Assembly (NCBI RefSeq): GCF_010731715.1
Contig: NZ_AP022587.1
Span: 558,001-622,000, forward strand
Reading direction: 5' to 3'
From: Mycobacterium stomatepiae
Lineage (GTDB): Bacteria; Actinomycetota; Actinomycetes; Mycobacteriales; Mycobacteriaceae
Length of the DNA: 64,000 nucleotides
Shown here: positions 1 through 11,128 of the stretch, one piece after another
How positions within the stretch are numbered: position 1 is the stretch's first letter
Layout: every line of letters begins with the position of its first letter
The notes under the pieces: generated by a model
Seen by the model: only the letters and a program-made list of their open reading frames with translations
The model's database searches: none
Told to the model about the DNA's origin: nothing
Position numbers and translations under genes: made by a program

Positions 1-1
1 T

Positions 2-2621
<2,620 letters not shown>

Positions 2622-2644
2622 CGGCCTGATCGTCAGCACTGAAC

Positions 2645-2682
2645 GACACCCCGCGGGCAGCCGGTCGCGGGGTGTCATTCAT
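2645..2682. terminator. Hairpin terminator after katG
   Basis: Perfect 11-bp inverted repeat GACACCCCGCG (2645-2655) / CGCGGGGTGTC (2666-2676) with a 10-nt loop, followed on the plus strand by ATTCATTTT. It begins 23 nt after the katG stop and abuts the stop of the converging CMD-family gene, so it may work in both directions. Confidence 0.75.
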
Positions 2683-3242
2683 TTTGTCGGGAAGGTGCGG
2701 GCGCCGTGTTCGAGCGGCAACGCGAGCGAATTCACGAGATAGCTGACCGTCCGGTAGCTACCGGCGAGCATGAGCAACTCCAAGATCGCTTCATCACTGT
2801 GGTGACCGCTCAGTTGCGCCCAGAGATCGTCGTCGACGCTGCAGCTGCGTTGCAGGCTGTCACAGAGTCGGATCAGGACGCGATCCGCGTCATCCCAGCA
2901 CTGGTCGTCCGGGCCGCCGGTCGTCAGCGAGGTGATTTGGTCCGTGTCGAGTCCGGCCGCGGCCGCGAAAGTGGCGACGTGCACCCCCCATTCGTATTCG
3001 GCGCCGCACGCCGCGGTCACCCGGTCGATCACGATCTCGCGCTGGCGAATGGTCAGATGTCCCCGGTCGAGTAGGCCGGAGTTGAAGAATTTGAAGAAGA
3101 GCCGGTGGTCGCGGGCCAATGTGGTGAACAACAGCAGCGGCGGCTTGCCGCGCATGATGGTGTCGATGGCCTGCTGGATATCGGTGGGCAGGGGCGCCGG
3201 AGCGGGCTCGATGCGCGCGCTACGGTTTTTGTAGCTAGCCAT
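2679..3242 (-). CDS. Carboxymuconolactone decarboxylase/AhpD-family protein
   Basis: 187-aa all-helical protein of the CMD family. The family core reads ACGAEYEWGVHVATF, with the usual E-x-W-x-x-H arrangement. Unlike AhpD it has no CxxC redox pair there (a single Cys precedes the Glu), so it is more likely a CMD-like enzyme of unknown substrate than a thiol peroxidase partner. The ATG at 3242 is divergent from an HxlR regulator with only 38 bp between the starts, which suggests the regulator controls it. Confidence 0.8.
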   Translation of the reverse strand: MASYKNRSARIEPAPAPLPTDIQQAIDTIMRGKPPLLLFTTLARDHRLFFKFFNSGLLDRGHLTIRQREIVIDRVTAACGAEYEWGVHVATFAAAAGLDTDQITSLTTGGPDDQCWDDADRVLIRLCDSLQRSCSVDDDLWAQLSGHHSDEAILELLMLAGSYRTVSYLVNSLALPLEHGARTFPTK

Positions 3243-3272
3243 GGTGGCACCCTACGCGTTTTTGCTACAAAA
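3227..3272. promoter_or_regulatory. Inverted repeat between CMD gene and HxlR gene
   Basis: Perfect 9-bp arms TTTTGTAGC (3227-3235) and GCTACAAAA (3264-3272), centres 37 bp apart. The repeat spans the divergent promoter region, the left arm lying inside the first codons of the CMD gene. GTA...TAC half-sites are typical of HxlR-type regulators. An operator for the adjacent regulator is inferred. Confidence 0.55.
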
Positions 3273-3280
3273 TGTGAAGC

Positions 3281-3616
3281 ATGACGGATCCGCGAATCGG
3301 GTCCCCGGTTCGGGGCTCGGCATCTGGACGACCAATCATGGTCGCCCTCGACGCCTTGGGTCGGCGCGGTGCACTGCGTGTCCTCTGGGAACTGCACCAC
3401 GGGCCGCTGAACTTCCGCGCGCTGCAGGCGGCATCGGAGATGAATCCCGGCTCCCTCAATACCCGGCTGAAAGAACTGCGGGCGCTGGATATCGTCGGCC
3501 ACTCCGGCGCTGGATATCACCTCACCGACCACGGGATATCGCTGATGGGCGCATTGAAACCGTTGCAGGCCTGGGCCGACGACTGGGCATGTCGAGCCGG
3601 CGTGCCCGCCGAGTGA
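3281..3616 (+). CDS. HxlR-family transcriptional regulator
   Basis: 111-aa winged-helix protein. The HxlR signature region is visible: LDALGRRGALRVLWELHHGP for the first helices, NFRALQAASEMNPGSLNTRL for the helix-turn-helix and recognition helix, and YHLTDHG for the wing. HxlR proteins act as dimers and often control a divergent redox or catabolic gene, which fits the CMD-family neighbour. The inducer cannot be predicted. There is no sensing cysteine in the N-terminal region, so redox sensing like that of YodB/HypR is not indicated. Confidence 0.85.
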   Translation: MTDPRIGSPVRGSASGRPIMVALDALGRRGALRVLWELHHGPLNFRALQAASEMNPGSLNTRLKELRALDIVGHSGAGYHLTDHGISLMGALKPLQAWADDWACRAGVPAE

Positions 3617-3642
3617 GGCCTGCCACATTATTACCCATCAGT

Positions 3643-3662
3643 AACCTACGGAGGCGTAAGTT
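3643..3662. promoter_or_regulatory. Near-palindrome upstream of alpha/beta hydrolase
   Basis: AACCTACG (3643-3650) and CGTAAGTT (3655-3662) are 8-bp arms with one mismatch around a 4-bp spacer, 60 nt before the hydrolase start. The wider region also has TTACCC/GGGTAA arms. The shape is that of a TetR-family operator; the cognate regulator is not apparent nearby. Confidence 0.4.
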
Positions 3663-3722
3663 GGGTATCAGGGTAAAGACCGAAGCGTTCTATCTACCAA
3701 GACATGGGTAAACGGTTTCCTC

Positions 3723-4616
3723 ATGAGCGAATTGACCTACCTCGAACTGCATGGCGATCGCATCGCCTACCGGGACGCCGGCCACGGCGACGTCCTGTTG
3801 CTGATCCACGGGATGGCCGGTAGCTCCGCGACGTGGCAGGCGATCATTCCGCTGCTGTCGAAGAAGTACCGCGTCATCGCGCCGGACCTGCTCGGCCACG
3901 GGATGTCCGCGAAGCCGCGCGGCGACTATTCGCTGGGCGCTTTCGCGGTGTTTTTACGTGATCTGCTCGACGAGCTCGGGGTGAGCCGGGCCACGGTAAT
4001 CGGGCAGTCGCTCGGCGGCGGTATCGCTATGCAGTTCACCCACCAGCACCGCGACTATTGTGAGCGGCTTGTCCTGATCGGCAGTGGTGGTCTCGGGCCC
4101 GATCTCAGCCCGCTGCTGCGGTTCCTGTCCGCGCCGGGCGCCGAGTTCGTGCTGCCCATCCTCGCGCCGCAACCGGTCCTCAAGCTCGGCAACAAGCTGG
4201 GTTCCTGGCTGACCTCGGCTGGGATTCAGTCGCCGCGAGCTGGTCAGATGTGGTATTCCTACTCCTCGCTGTCGGACGCGCGAACCCGCCAGGCCTTTTT
4301 GCGGACGCTGCGCTCAGTCGTGGACTACCGCGGCCAGGCCGTCAGCGCGCTCAACAAGCTGCACGTCGCGGCCGGATTGCCCACCTTGCTGATCTGGGGT
4401 GACGAGGATGGGATCATCCCCGTCGCGCACGCTTATGCGGCTCACGATGCGGTCGAAGGCAGTCGTCTCGAGGTGCTCGAAGGTCTTGGCCACTACCCGC
4501 ACGTCGAGGCGCCGGCGGCGGTGGCGGACATCCTCGAGGACTTCATCACCTCCACGGCTCCCCAGGCGACCGGAACGTCGGTGCCTCTGGGTACGCAGCG
4601 CGGGCTCAGCGACTGA
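3723..4616 (+). CDS. Alpha/beta-fold hydrolase
   Basis: 297-aa hydrolase with the canonical fold: HG oxyanion segment (LLIHGMAGSSATW), nucleophile elbow GQSLGGG (Ser), a late Asp in IWGDEDGIIP and the catalytic His in LGHYPH. By overall pattern (DLLGHG, MQFTHQ, LRSVVDYRGQ) it resembles M. tuberculosis Rv2715, a lipid-ester hydrolase-like protein of undefined substrate. No signal peptide is visible, so it is probably cytosolic. The 3' end overlaps that of the converging DUF1906 gene by 11 nt. Confidence 0.85.
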   Translation: MSELTYLELHGDRIAYRDAGHGDVLLLIHGMAGSSATWQAIIPLLSKKYRVIAPDLLGHGMSAKPRGDYSLGAFAVFLRDLLDELGVSRATVIGQSLGGGIAMQFTHQHRDYCERLVLIGSGGLGPDLSPLLRFLSAPGAEFVLPILAPQPVLKLGNKLGSWLTSAGIQSPRAGQMWYSYSSLSDARTRQAFLRTLRSVVDYRGQAVSALNKLHVAAGLPTLLIWGDEDGIIPVAHAYAAHDAVEGSRLEVLEGLGHYPHVEAPAAVADILEDFITSTAPQATGTSVPLGTQRGLSD

Positions 4617-5406
4617 GATCCCACTGCCCGTAATCGGCCGCGAGAACATCGTCCACATCCACATTGATGCCGCCCAGCAGTGGGCCGGGGTTCGACGGGG
4701 AGTTGACGATGGCCTGGTAGAGCACCGCCATCGGCTCGCGCTGGCCGTGCGACCACGATCTGGTTTGCCACGCCCAGCGGTGGCCTGCGCTGGTCGAGTT
4801 GCCGATCACCCCGTCCCGGATCGCCCAGCCACACGCGTTGTAGTGGCCATAGATACCGGTGCGACCGACGCCGAGCACCGAGTTGATTCCCCGAAACCAT
4901 TCGACGGCAAGGGTATTCCAGGTGTTTTGGTCGATATCGTCGTCGACACTGAAGAAGATCGGCGCCGAGTTAGGTCCGCCTGCCGCGGCATGCAATTGCT
5001 GAGCCGTTTGCGCGTCCGCCAACCCGCCGTCATGTCCGCGGGTGAGGTCCGACGGGTTGGCCGGCCATCCGGGCTTGCCGTACTGGAAGTTGCTGACGAT
5101 CTGCAGACCGGCCGCGCGTAATGAGTCGGCGTACTCGCCGGTGATGGGCTTGGCCTCGAAATGCGCCCCGGGCCGCTCCGCCGAGACGTAGTTGATCACC
5201 CCGGCGTACCCTGCCGCCTTGATCTCGTCCGGCGCGATCCGCTTCTCGGCGAAATCGATCAGCTGGATGTCGGCGGCCGACGAGGTGGGTGCGGCGACGG
5301 TTGCGGCCAGACTCAGCAGCGCTGGTGAAAGTGCGTACTTGAAGGCCTCGCGTCGAGACACAGATCGCGGTCCGCCGCGACCGCGTGGTGCAGCCGTATC
5401 GGACAC
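4606..5406 (-). CDS. Tat-exported DUF1906 (glycoside-hydrolase-like) protein, Rv2525c-type
   Basis: About 266 aa with a twin-arginine signal (SRREAFKY, then a hydrophobic stretch ending near PTSSAAD) followed by a TIM-barrel DUF1906 domain (AGYAGVINYVS, IFFSVDDD, WQTRSW, VDVDDV). M. tuberculosis Rv2525c is the reference: a Tat substrate with a glycosidase-like fold that affects cell-wall properties. The GTG at 5406 (VSDTAAPRG) is preferred because it lies 22 nt after the stop of the upstream hydrolase gene; an ATG at 5472 would overlap that gene. Probably co-transcribed with the hydrolase. Acid residues on the barrel (VDDD) are present, but a substrate is unknown. Confidence 0.85.
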   Translation of the reverse strand: MSDTAAPRGRGGPRSVSRREAFKYALSPALLSLAATVAAPTSSAADIQLIDFAEKRIAPDEIKAAGYAGVINYVSAERPGAHFEAKPITGEYADSLRAAGLQIVSNFQYGKPGWPANPSDLTRGHDGGLADAQTAQQLHAAAGGPNSAPIFFSVDDDIDQNTWNTLAVEWFRGINSVLGVGRTGIYGHYNACGWAIRDGVIGNSTSAGHRWAWQTRSWSHGQREPMAVLYQAIVNSPSNPGPLLGGINVDVDDVLAADYGQWDLSR

Positions 5407-5428
5407 CGCCAGATCGTAGCAAAAACGG

Positions 5429-6220
5429 CTATAGCCCCCGCTCCTGCAGCCACGACAGGATGCGCTCGGCAACTGCCTCCCACCCGGGCTCCAGCATCAT
5501 CTCGTGCCCCAAGCTCGGGAAGATGCTTGCGGCTGTGTCGTAGGCCTTGGCCGTTGTGTGCACGTCGGAGGGAGGATAAATGCCGTCCTGCTCCGCCCCG
5601 AGCACCAGAAGGGGCGTCGTCACGCGGGTGGGCTTGACCAAATTGAAAGCGACCATGTCGCCGAGGATCGCCCGCGTGCCGTCCGGTCGAAGCCGCTCCA
5701 TGCCTTCGACCACTACGGATTCGGGCGTCTCGGCGCTGAAGAGCATGGCGCGTGCACCCGCCAGCGTCCCGCCGTACATGTCGGCCGGCCGACCGCTGAC
5801 CGGGAATTTGGTGCAGCCCCAGGGGTGTCGGCGCATTGACCGCAACAAGGTCCGTAGATGTCCACGCGGCGGCGCGGACGCCAGCAGGACTCCCGCGGGC
5901 GCCTCGTTGTCTTCCAGGTACTTCTGCACAATGAATCCACCCATTGAGTGCCCGATCGGGATCGGCTCCGGCGCAACTTTATTGGCAACCGAGGTGACGT
6001 CTTCGACGTAGTCCGAGATCGAACACATGCGAAGGGGTTTGTCGACCGGGCTCGAGCCATGACCGCGAAGACTGGGGGCCAAGACGCGAAACCCGCGCTC
6101 GGCGAAGAAATCCAGGAAGTGCACGTCCCCGCTCCAGGCGCCTTGGAAGGCGCCGTGCACGAAGAGCACCGGGTGCGGGTGCTCTTTGCTCGGCTGGCCC
6201 TTGTCGATGAGTTCCAGCAT
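5429..6220 (-). CDS. Alpha/beta hydrolase (lysophospholipase/monoacylglycerol-lipase-like)
   Basis: 263-aa alpha/beta hydrolase: VLFVHGAFQGAWSG oxyanion region, nucleophile GHSMGG, acid in LGAEQDGIYPP and His in SLGHEMM. It is predicted cytosolic and to cleave an ester of unknown identity. The ATG at 6220 has TAGGAATTC eleven nt upstream. It is the first gene of a likely two-gene unit with the exported DUF1906 protein. The GMC oxidoreductase gene ends 94 nt upstream of its start. Confidence 0.85.
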   Translation of the reverse strand: MLELIDKGQPSKEHPHPVLFVHGAFQGAWSGDVHFLDFFAERGFRVLAPSLRGHGSSPVDKPLRMCSISDYVEDVTSVANKVAPEPIPIGHSMGGFIVQKYLEDNEAPAGVLLASAPPRGHLRTLLRSMRRHPWGCTKFPVSGRPADMYGGTLAGARAMLFSAETPESVVVEGMERLRPDGTRAILGDMVAFNLVKPTRVTTPLLVLGAEQDGIYPPSDVHTTAKAYDTAASIFPSLGHEMMLEPGWEAVAERILSWLQERGL

Positions 6221-6314
6221 GAAGTTGAATTCCTATCGTGGCGTTGATGATTGGTCATTATGGATTCGCTGTCACACGCGTAGCAGCCGGTCCGCGGCCG
6301 GACATCCGTTGTTG

Positions 6315-7868
6315 TCAGAGCTGGTGCTCGGACTTGATGAAGTGCGCGGCGCGCTCCCCGATCACGACGCAGGGCGCCATGGTGTTGCCGCTGGTGATGC
6401 GCGGCATGATCGACGCATCGGCGACGCGCACATTCTCGATGCCGTAGACGTTGAGGTGTCCGTCGACCACCGACATCGGGTCGCGACCCATCTTGGCCGT
6501 CCCGGACTCGCGCCGGTAGGTGGTTACCGCGTTGCGCAGATAGGTCTCCAGCGCGTCGCCGGTCAGGACTCCCGGCATCACCTCGCGCGTCACGAACGGG
6601 CGAAGTTCGGCGGAATTGCCGATTTCACGCAGGGTTTCGATGCAGGCGATCGCGGTCTTGAGATCTTCGGGGTGTGAGAGAGCATTCGCTTCGATGCGAA
6701 TCGGATCGTTGGGACCCGGCCCCGACAATCGCAACCGTCCGCGGCTTTGCGGGTGCGTGAGTGAGCCGAATAGGCTCCAGGCGTCTTGTGGCACGAAGTA
6801 TTTCGCGGTGTTCTCTGGCGTGGCCATCGACAATGCCCCCAGGCACGCGAAGAGATCGGGTCCATCGACGTCGCCGAGTCCGGAGTCCCAGAACATCGCC
6901 GCTCCCGCCTGGGTACTGCTTTGCACGCCGTCGGGAAACTCCCATATGCAGCTGAACCCGTAGTGGTCTTGAAAATTGCGTCCGACACCGGGCAGTTGCT
7001 GGCGGACCCTGACTCCGGCTTCGCGCAGTTCGTCGGTATCACCGACACCTGATTGCATCAGCACCTTGGGAGTGTGAATCGCCCCGAGGGACAACACCAC
7101 CCCGGTCTCCGCGGTGACGTGGTGCACGGCGCCGTCGTGGACTACCTCGACGCCGGTGGCCCGATTGCCCTGGAATGTCACCCGCGTCACCAGGGCATGC
7201 GGGAGCACGGTCAGGTTCGGCTTGTCCAGATGGGGCGCAGTGTAAGTGCGGAACAGCGAGAGGCGCTTCCCGTCGCGGTATCGCACGTCGGTGATCGCGG
7301 CACCGCGCATTTCTTCCATCAGCCGACTGTTGGGGCTCTGATAGGTCGGAATCCCCAGTGTCCTAGCGGCTTTCACGGCCGTCGCGGCGACCGGATGTAC
7401 ATCGGGCGTCGGCTGCACGAAGACCGGCCCTCCCGTGCCGCGATGATTCGGCTCACCCGTGCCCTGCCAGTCCTCGATCTGTCGATACAAGTCCAGGACC
7501 GGCTCGTAACCCCAGGCCGGTTCACCGGATTCGGACGCGAAAAGATCCCAGTCGCTGCGATGTCCGCGCGCCCAGACCATCACGTTGATGCTCGACCCGC
7601 CGCCCAGCACCTTGCCCATCGAAAACGGGATCGAGCGCCCGTGCAGCCTCGGGTCGGGCTCGGATGCGAAACCCCAGTCGCGCTCACTGCCCAGGTTCAG
7701 CGGCCACTGGCTCGCGTCGGTCACGGTCGGGACGTCATCGCTGCCGCCGGCCTCCAGCAGCAGGACCTTCACATCGGGGTTTTCCGCCAACCGCCCCGCG
7801 ATGACCGAGCCCGACGATCCCGCGCCGCACACGATGACGTCATACCGTTGCTCTGGTACCGGACTCAC
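6315..7868 (-). CDS. GMC-family FAD oxidoreductase (choline/alcohol dehydrogenase-like)
   Basis: 517 aa. N-terminal FAD-binding Rossmann motif (VIVCGAGSSGSVIAGRLAE), GMC signature 1 (GGGSSINVMVWARG), GMC signature 2 region (GAIHTPKVLMQSGVG) and C-terminal flavin segment (VADASIMPRITSGNTMAP) are all present. These enzymes oxidise alcohols using FAD. Odd point: the usual H-x-x-[GC]-T-x-x-M-G reads YRRESGTAKMG, so the conserved active-site His is Arg; the second conserved residue (Asn in SGNTMAP) is kept. The start is GTG at 7868 with GAGGGAG upstream. Substrate unknown. Confidence 0.85.
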   Translation of the reverse strand: MSPVPEQRYDVIVCGAGSSGSVIAGRLAENPDVKVLLLEAGGSDDVPTVTDASQWPLNLGSERDWGFASEPDPRLHGRSIPFSMGKVLGGGSSINVMVWARGHRSDWDLFASESGEPAWGYEPVLDLYRQIEDWQGTGEPNHRGTGGPVFVQPTPDVHPVAATAVKAARTLGIPTYQSPNSRLMEEMRGAAITDVRYRDGKRLSLFRTYTAPHLDKPNLTVLPHALVTRVTFQGNRATGVEVVHDGAVHHVTAETGVVLSLGAIHTPKVLMQSGVGDTDELREAGVRVRQQLPGVGRNFQDHYGFSCIWEFPDGVQSSTQAGAAMFWDSGLGDVDGPDLFACLGALSMATPENTAKYFVPQDAWSLFGSLTHPQSRGRLRLSGPGPNDPIRIEANALSHPEDLKTAIACIETLREIGNSAELRPFVTREVMPGVLTGDALETYLRNAVTTYRRESGTAKMGRDPMSVVDGHLNVYGIENVRVADASIMPRITSGNTMAPCVVIGERAAHFIKSEHQL

Positions 7869-8061
7869 GACGACTCCCTCACAGCTAGGTATAGCTATTG
7901 ATATCTAGCCACGCGTTTCGCGAGTCGGCGGTTCACTGGTGCGCGAATTCCCGCGTGACTGATAGCAATTCGGAGTCGACGGAGCCAAGGATGGCCCTGT
8001 GACGTGAATTACTCGCGTTCAGCGGCTTTCACGAGACGGGTGGTGAGGAAGCCGCCGGACA

Positions 8062-8869
8062 TCAACGCGTCGCGTGCGCCGGCGCCGCTGCGGGGCGCAG
8101 CATCCGGGCGCTGATCAACGCCGCAAGCCAACCGGGTGAGAAGCGGCCGCCGGCGGTCATGATCCGATTGCGCCACCCGGGAACGGCGACCGGACGGCCG
8201 CGGTCGAGTGCGCGCAGCCCGGCGGCCACCACCGGTTCGGGCGCGGCCAGGTGCCGGTAGATCGCGGTGTGCGAGACATCCGATCCCAAGGCGTCGACGA
8301 AACCCGTGCGGGTGGGTCCCGGGCACAGCGCGGTCACCGTGACGCCCGAGCCGCGCGTCTCGGCCCACAACGCCTGGCTGAGTGAGAGCACGAACGCTTT
8401 CGAGGCGCCATAGGTGGCCTGATAGGCCCCGGGCTGAAACGCGATGGTGGAGGCGACGTTGAGGATGCCGCCGTGACCGCGGGCGAGCATTCCGGGAAGC
8501 ACCGCATGGGTCAGACGGACCAGTGCGTCGACGTTGACCGCAACCAGTTCATGCTCGCGGTGGGCGTCCAGCTCCGCAAATCGTCCGTAGGTGCCGAACC
8601 CGGCGTTGTTGACCAGCACCTCGACCGCCCGTCCGTCGAGGCGGGCCGTGAGGGCGTCGACGCCGGCTTCAGTGCCGAGGTCGCCGACGACCAGTTCGAC
8701 CTCAGCGGCCGCCGTCTGACGTACCCGCTGGGCGACCGCGCCCAGGCGCGCCGCGTCCGGCGAGCAGCAATGACAAGCCCCGCTTGGCCAGCTGGTCGGC
8801 GAAGATCGCGCCGAAACCGGAGCTGGCACCCGTGATCAGCGCCCAGCCGGTTGTTGGTTGAGATGACAT
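8062..8869 (-). pseudogene. Short-chain dehydrogenase split by a frameshift
   Basis: The N-terminal cofactor-binding part (ALITGASSGFGAIFADQLAK, then LLLAGR) is read from ATG 8869, preceded by GAAAGGG. The rest (ARLGAVAQRV, then NNAGFG, YGASK catalytic Tyr-Lys and CPGPTRTGF) is in another frame that starts only after about 8765. Joined, the two halves make a normal SDR of about 268 aa, with the break near 8750-8765. Either the gene is inactive or there is an assembly indel (one base extra or two missing, modulo 3). It is divergent from a TetR regulator with a perfect palindrome between them, so that regulator probably represses it. Confidence 0.75.
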
Positions 8870-8895
8870 TTCGGCCCTTTCGAGTATGTGAATGC

Positions 8896-8922
8896 CATTA
8901 ACATAATTCCTCCATGTTAATG
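8896..8922. promoter_or_regulatory. Operator-like palindrome between SDR and TetR genes
   Basis: CATTAACAT (8896-8904) and ATGTTAATG (8914-8922) form a perfect 9-bp inverted repeat with a 9-bp spacer, centred in the 61-bp divergent region. Size and position are those of a TetR-family operator; a further AACAT half-site overlaps the TetR start codon. Confidence 0.7.
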
Positions 8923-8930
8923 TCGTCAAC

Positions 8931-9554
8931 ATGTCCGGAAAGAAGTCCCCCGTGGCAACGAAGACCCGCCGCGACAGTTACCACCACGGCGATCTCAAAC
9001 GGGCGCTGACCAGCGCCGCGCTGTCGCTGGTGGCGGAGCGGGGGCCGAAGGGTTTCACGTTGACCGAGGCGGCACGCCGGGCGGGCGTGAGCGCCGCGGC
9101 GCCCTACCGCCACTTCACCGACAAGGCCCATTTGCTGGCAACCGTCGCCGAGCAGGGGTTTGTCGACCTGCACGCCGCATTGACCGCCGGCGCGGACGCC
9201 GCGTCAGGGCCGACCGACCGGCTGATCGCAATCGGTCGCGTCTACGTGCGCTGGGCCGTCGGCCATTCGGACCAGTACCGGGTCATGTTCGGCGCGGATA
9301 CCGACAAGACCCAGCACCCGAGCCTGGCCGTCGCCGCAGGTCAAGCCTTCGGAAACCTGCTCGAGGCGATAGCCGGGTGCCAGGCCGCCGGGCTGCTGGG
9401 TGGCGAAGAACCGCTCAAGGTGGCCGGGCCGCTGTGGTCGCTTGTGCACGGCATCGCCTCCCTGGCCATCGAGGGCGAACTACGCAATGTCGGCATCGAC
9501 CGGGACCCCGAGGACATGGTCTCCGACGCCCTCGCCGTCCTTCTCGATCGCTGA
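8931..9554 (+). CDS. TetR/AcrR-family transcriptional regulator
   Basis: 207 aa. The N-terminal HTH is clear (ALSLVAERGPKGFTLTEAAR, then AGVSAAAPYRHFTDKAHLL) and is followed by a helical ligand domain of the WHG/TetR_C type. It is divergent from the broken SDR gene and separated from it by a perfect palindrome, so auto-repression and control of the SDR are likely. Ligand unknown. The ATG at 8931 is supported by its position 9 nt after the palindrome; no strong ribosome-binding site is seen, consistent with a leaderless or near-leaderless transcript. Confidence 0.88.
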   Translation: MSGKKSPVATKTRRDSYHHGDLKRALTSAALSLVAERGPKGFTLTEAARRAGVSAAAPYRHFTDKAHLLATVAEQGFVDLHAALTAGADAASGPTDRLIAIGRVYVRWAVGHSDQYRVMFGADTDKTQHPSLAVAAGQAFGNLLEAIAGCQAAGLLGGEEPLKVAGPLWSLVHGIASLAIEGELRNVGIDRDPEDMVSDALAVLLDR

Positions 9555-9871
9555 GACATCAGCGCCGGCGCCGCCGTCCAGCAAACAAACGCGCCCTCGT
9601 ATCGATCACCGCTGAGGCCATTGGCTAACAACATGTTCCGACTTTTGATCGCCTCCTCGCGACCCGGAACAGTTATCCAGCTGACCACGCCGACCGACGG
9701 ATGTCGCCGAAACCTACTATTGAAGGGCGTCGATGGCGCGTTGCGTCGATTAGCTGATCGAACTATAGCCTGGACACATGTCCAGTTTGCTGTCACGGAG
9801 TTCGGGAGCCCGTTGATCGCAATGGGTTCGGCGCCCCTCCGCCTTCGTTAACCAGCAAAGAAGAGTTGAGT
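9555..9871. other. Intergenic region before the glycosyltransferase operon
   Basis: 317 bp with no convincing gene; short open frames on both strands lack family features. It has a lower GC stretch near 9750-9790 and holds the inverted repeat CTGGACA (9770-9776) / TGTCCAG (9779-9785), 87 nt before the glycosyltransferase ATG. This is probably the promoter region of that operon. Confidence 0.5.
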
Positions 9872-11128
9872 ATGCGAATTGCCTTGCTGTCCTACCGTAG
9901 TAAGACCCATTGCGGCGGACAGGGCGTCTACATACGACATCTCAGCCACGGTCTCGTGGAACTCGGTCACGATGTCGAAGTGTTTTCCGGGCAGCCCTAC
10001 CCGGAATTGCTCGACCCTCGGGTGCGACTGACCGAGGTTCCGAGTCTCGATATGTATCGCGAGCCCGACCCGTGGCGGATTCCGCACCTGAGCGAGATCC
10101 GCGACTCGATCGACCTGCTGGAACTGCTGGGGGTCTGGACGGCGGGCTTTCCCGAGCCACGAACCTTCACGCTCCGCGTGGCCCGCTTGCTGGCCGACCG
10201 CGCGGGCGATTTCGACGTCATTCACGACAACCAGAGTCTGGGCACCGGGCTGCTGACGTTGGCCGACGCGGGTTGGCCGGTGGTGGCCACCGTGCATCAC
10301 CCCATCACCCGGGACCGGGTCCTTGATCTCGCCGCCGCGAAGTGGTGGCGCAAACCGTCGGTGCATCGCTGGTACGGGTTCTCGAAGATGCAGGAACATG
10401 TGGCCCGCCGGATTCCGGATTTGTTGACGGTCTCGTCCTCATCGGCCGCCGATATCGTCTTCGATTTCGGGGTCTCCCCCGAGCAACTGCACGTTGTGCC
10501 GCTGGGCGTGAACACCGAGCTGTTCAAGCCGGGTTCGGGCCCACGCCATCCCGGCCGCGTGATCGCGATCGCCAGCGCCGACACCCCGCTCAAGGGCGTC
10601 AGCACCCTGTTGCACGCGGTCGCGAAGGCTCGCGTGAACCGCGACGTCGAGCTGCGGCTGGTCGCCAGGGTGGAACCCAACGGCCCCACGCACAAACTCA
10701 TCGCCGAACTGGGGATCTCGGACATCGTCCACATCACCAGTGGGCTCACCGATGCCGAGTTGGCCGCATTGTTCGCCTCGGCCGAGGTCGCGTGCATACC
10801 GTCGCTCTACGAAGGATTCTCGCTGCCCGCCGTGGAGGCGATGTCGAGCGGTACCCCGATCGTCGCGAGCCGCGTTGGCGCACTGCCCGAGGTTCTCGGG
10901 ACCGACGGCGCCTGCGCCGAGCTGGTGCCCCCCGCCGACGTCGACGCGCTGACCCGCGCACTCGGCGAGCTCCTCGATTCGCCGGAAAAGCGGCGCAGCC
11001 TTGGGAAGGCGGGCCGGGCGCGTGCCGTCAGCGTGTTCAGCTGGGAAGCCGTCGCGGCACAGACCGTTCGGATCTACGAGCAGGCGATCGCACGAAGGGC
11101 CGTCGTGCAGGGCGAGCGGCTATGCTGA
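9872..11128 (+). CDS. GT4-type glycosyltransferase
   Basis: About 418 aa, GT-B fold. The N-terminal half begins MRIALLSYRS and has the Gly-rich acceptor loop HCGGQGVYIRHL. The C-terminal donor domain has VPLGVNTELFKP and the E-x7-E-type motif (EGFSLPAVE), which binds the nucleotide sugar in retaining GT4 enzymes. The ATG at 9872 is chosen because AAGAAG lies 8 nt upstream; the in-frame TTG at 9866 is too close to it. First gene of an operon with a methyltransferase (7-nt overlap) and a toroid protein. Acceptor and sugar are unknown; a cell-envelope or secondary glycolipid is plausible. Confidence 0.88.
   Translation: MRIALLSYRSKTHCGGQGVYIRHLSHGLVELGHDVEVFSGQPYPELLDPRVRLTEVPSLDMYREPDPWRIPHLSEIRDSIDLLELLGVWTAGFPEPRTFTLRVARLLADRAGDFDVIHDNQSLGTGLLTLADAGWPVVATVHHPITRDRVLDLAAAKWWRKPSVHRWYGFSKMQEHVARRIPDLLTVSSSSAADIVFDFGVSPEQLHVVPLGVNTELFKPGSGPRHPGRVIAIASADTPLKGVSTLLHAVAKARVNRDVELRLVARVEPNGPTHKLIAELGISDIVHITSGLTDAELAALFASAEVACIPSLYEGFSLPAVEAMSSGTPIVASRVGALPEVLGTDGACAELVPPADVDALTRALGELLDSPEKRRSLGKAGRARAVSVFSWEAVAAQTVRIYEQAIARRAVVQGERLC

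Noticed and set aside
8009..8368. 119-codon minus-strand frame within the SDR
   Set aside because: Out-of-frame with the conserved SDR C-terminus; no domain.
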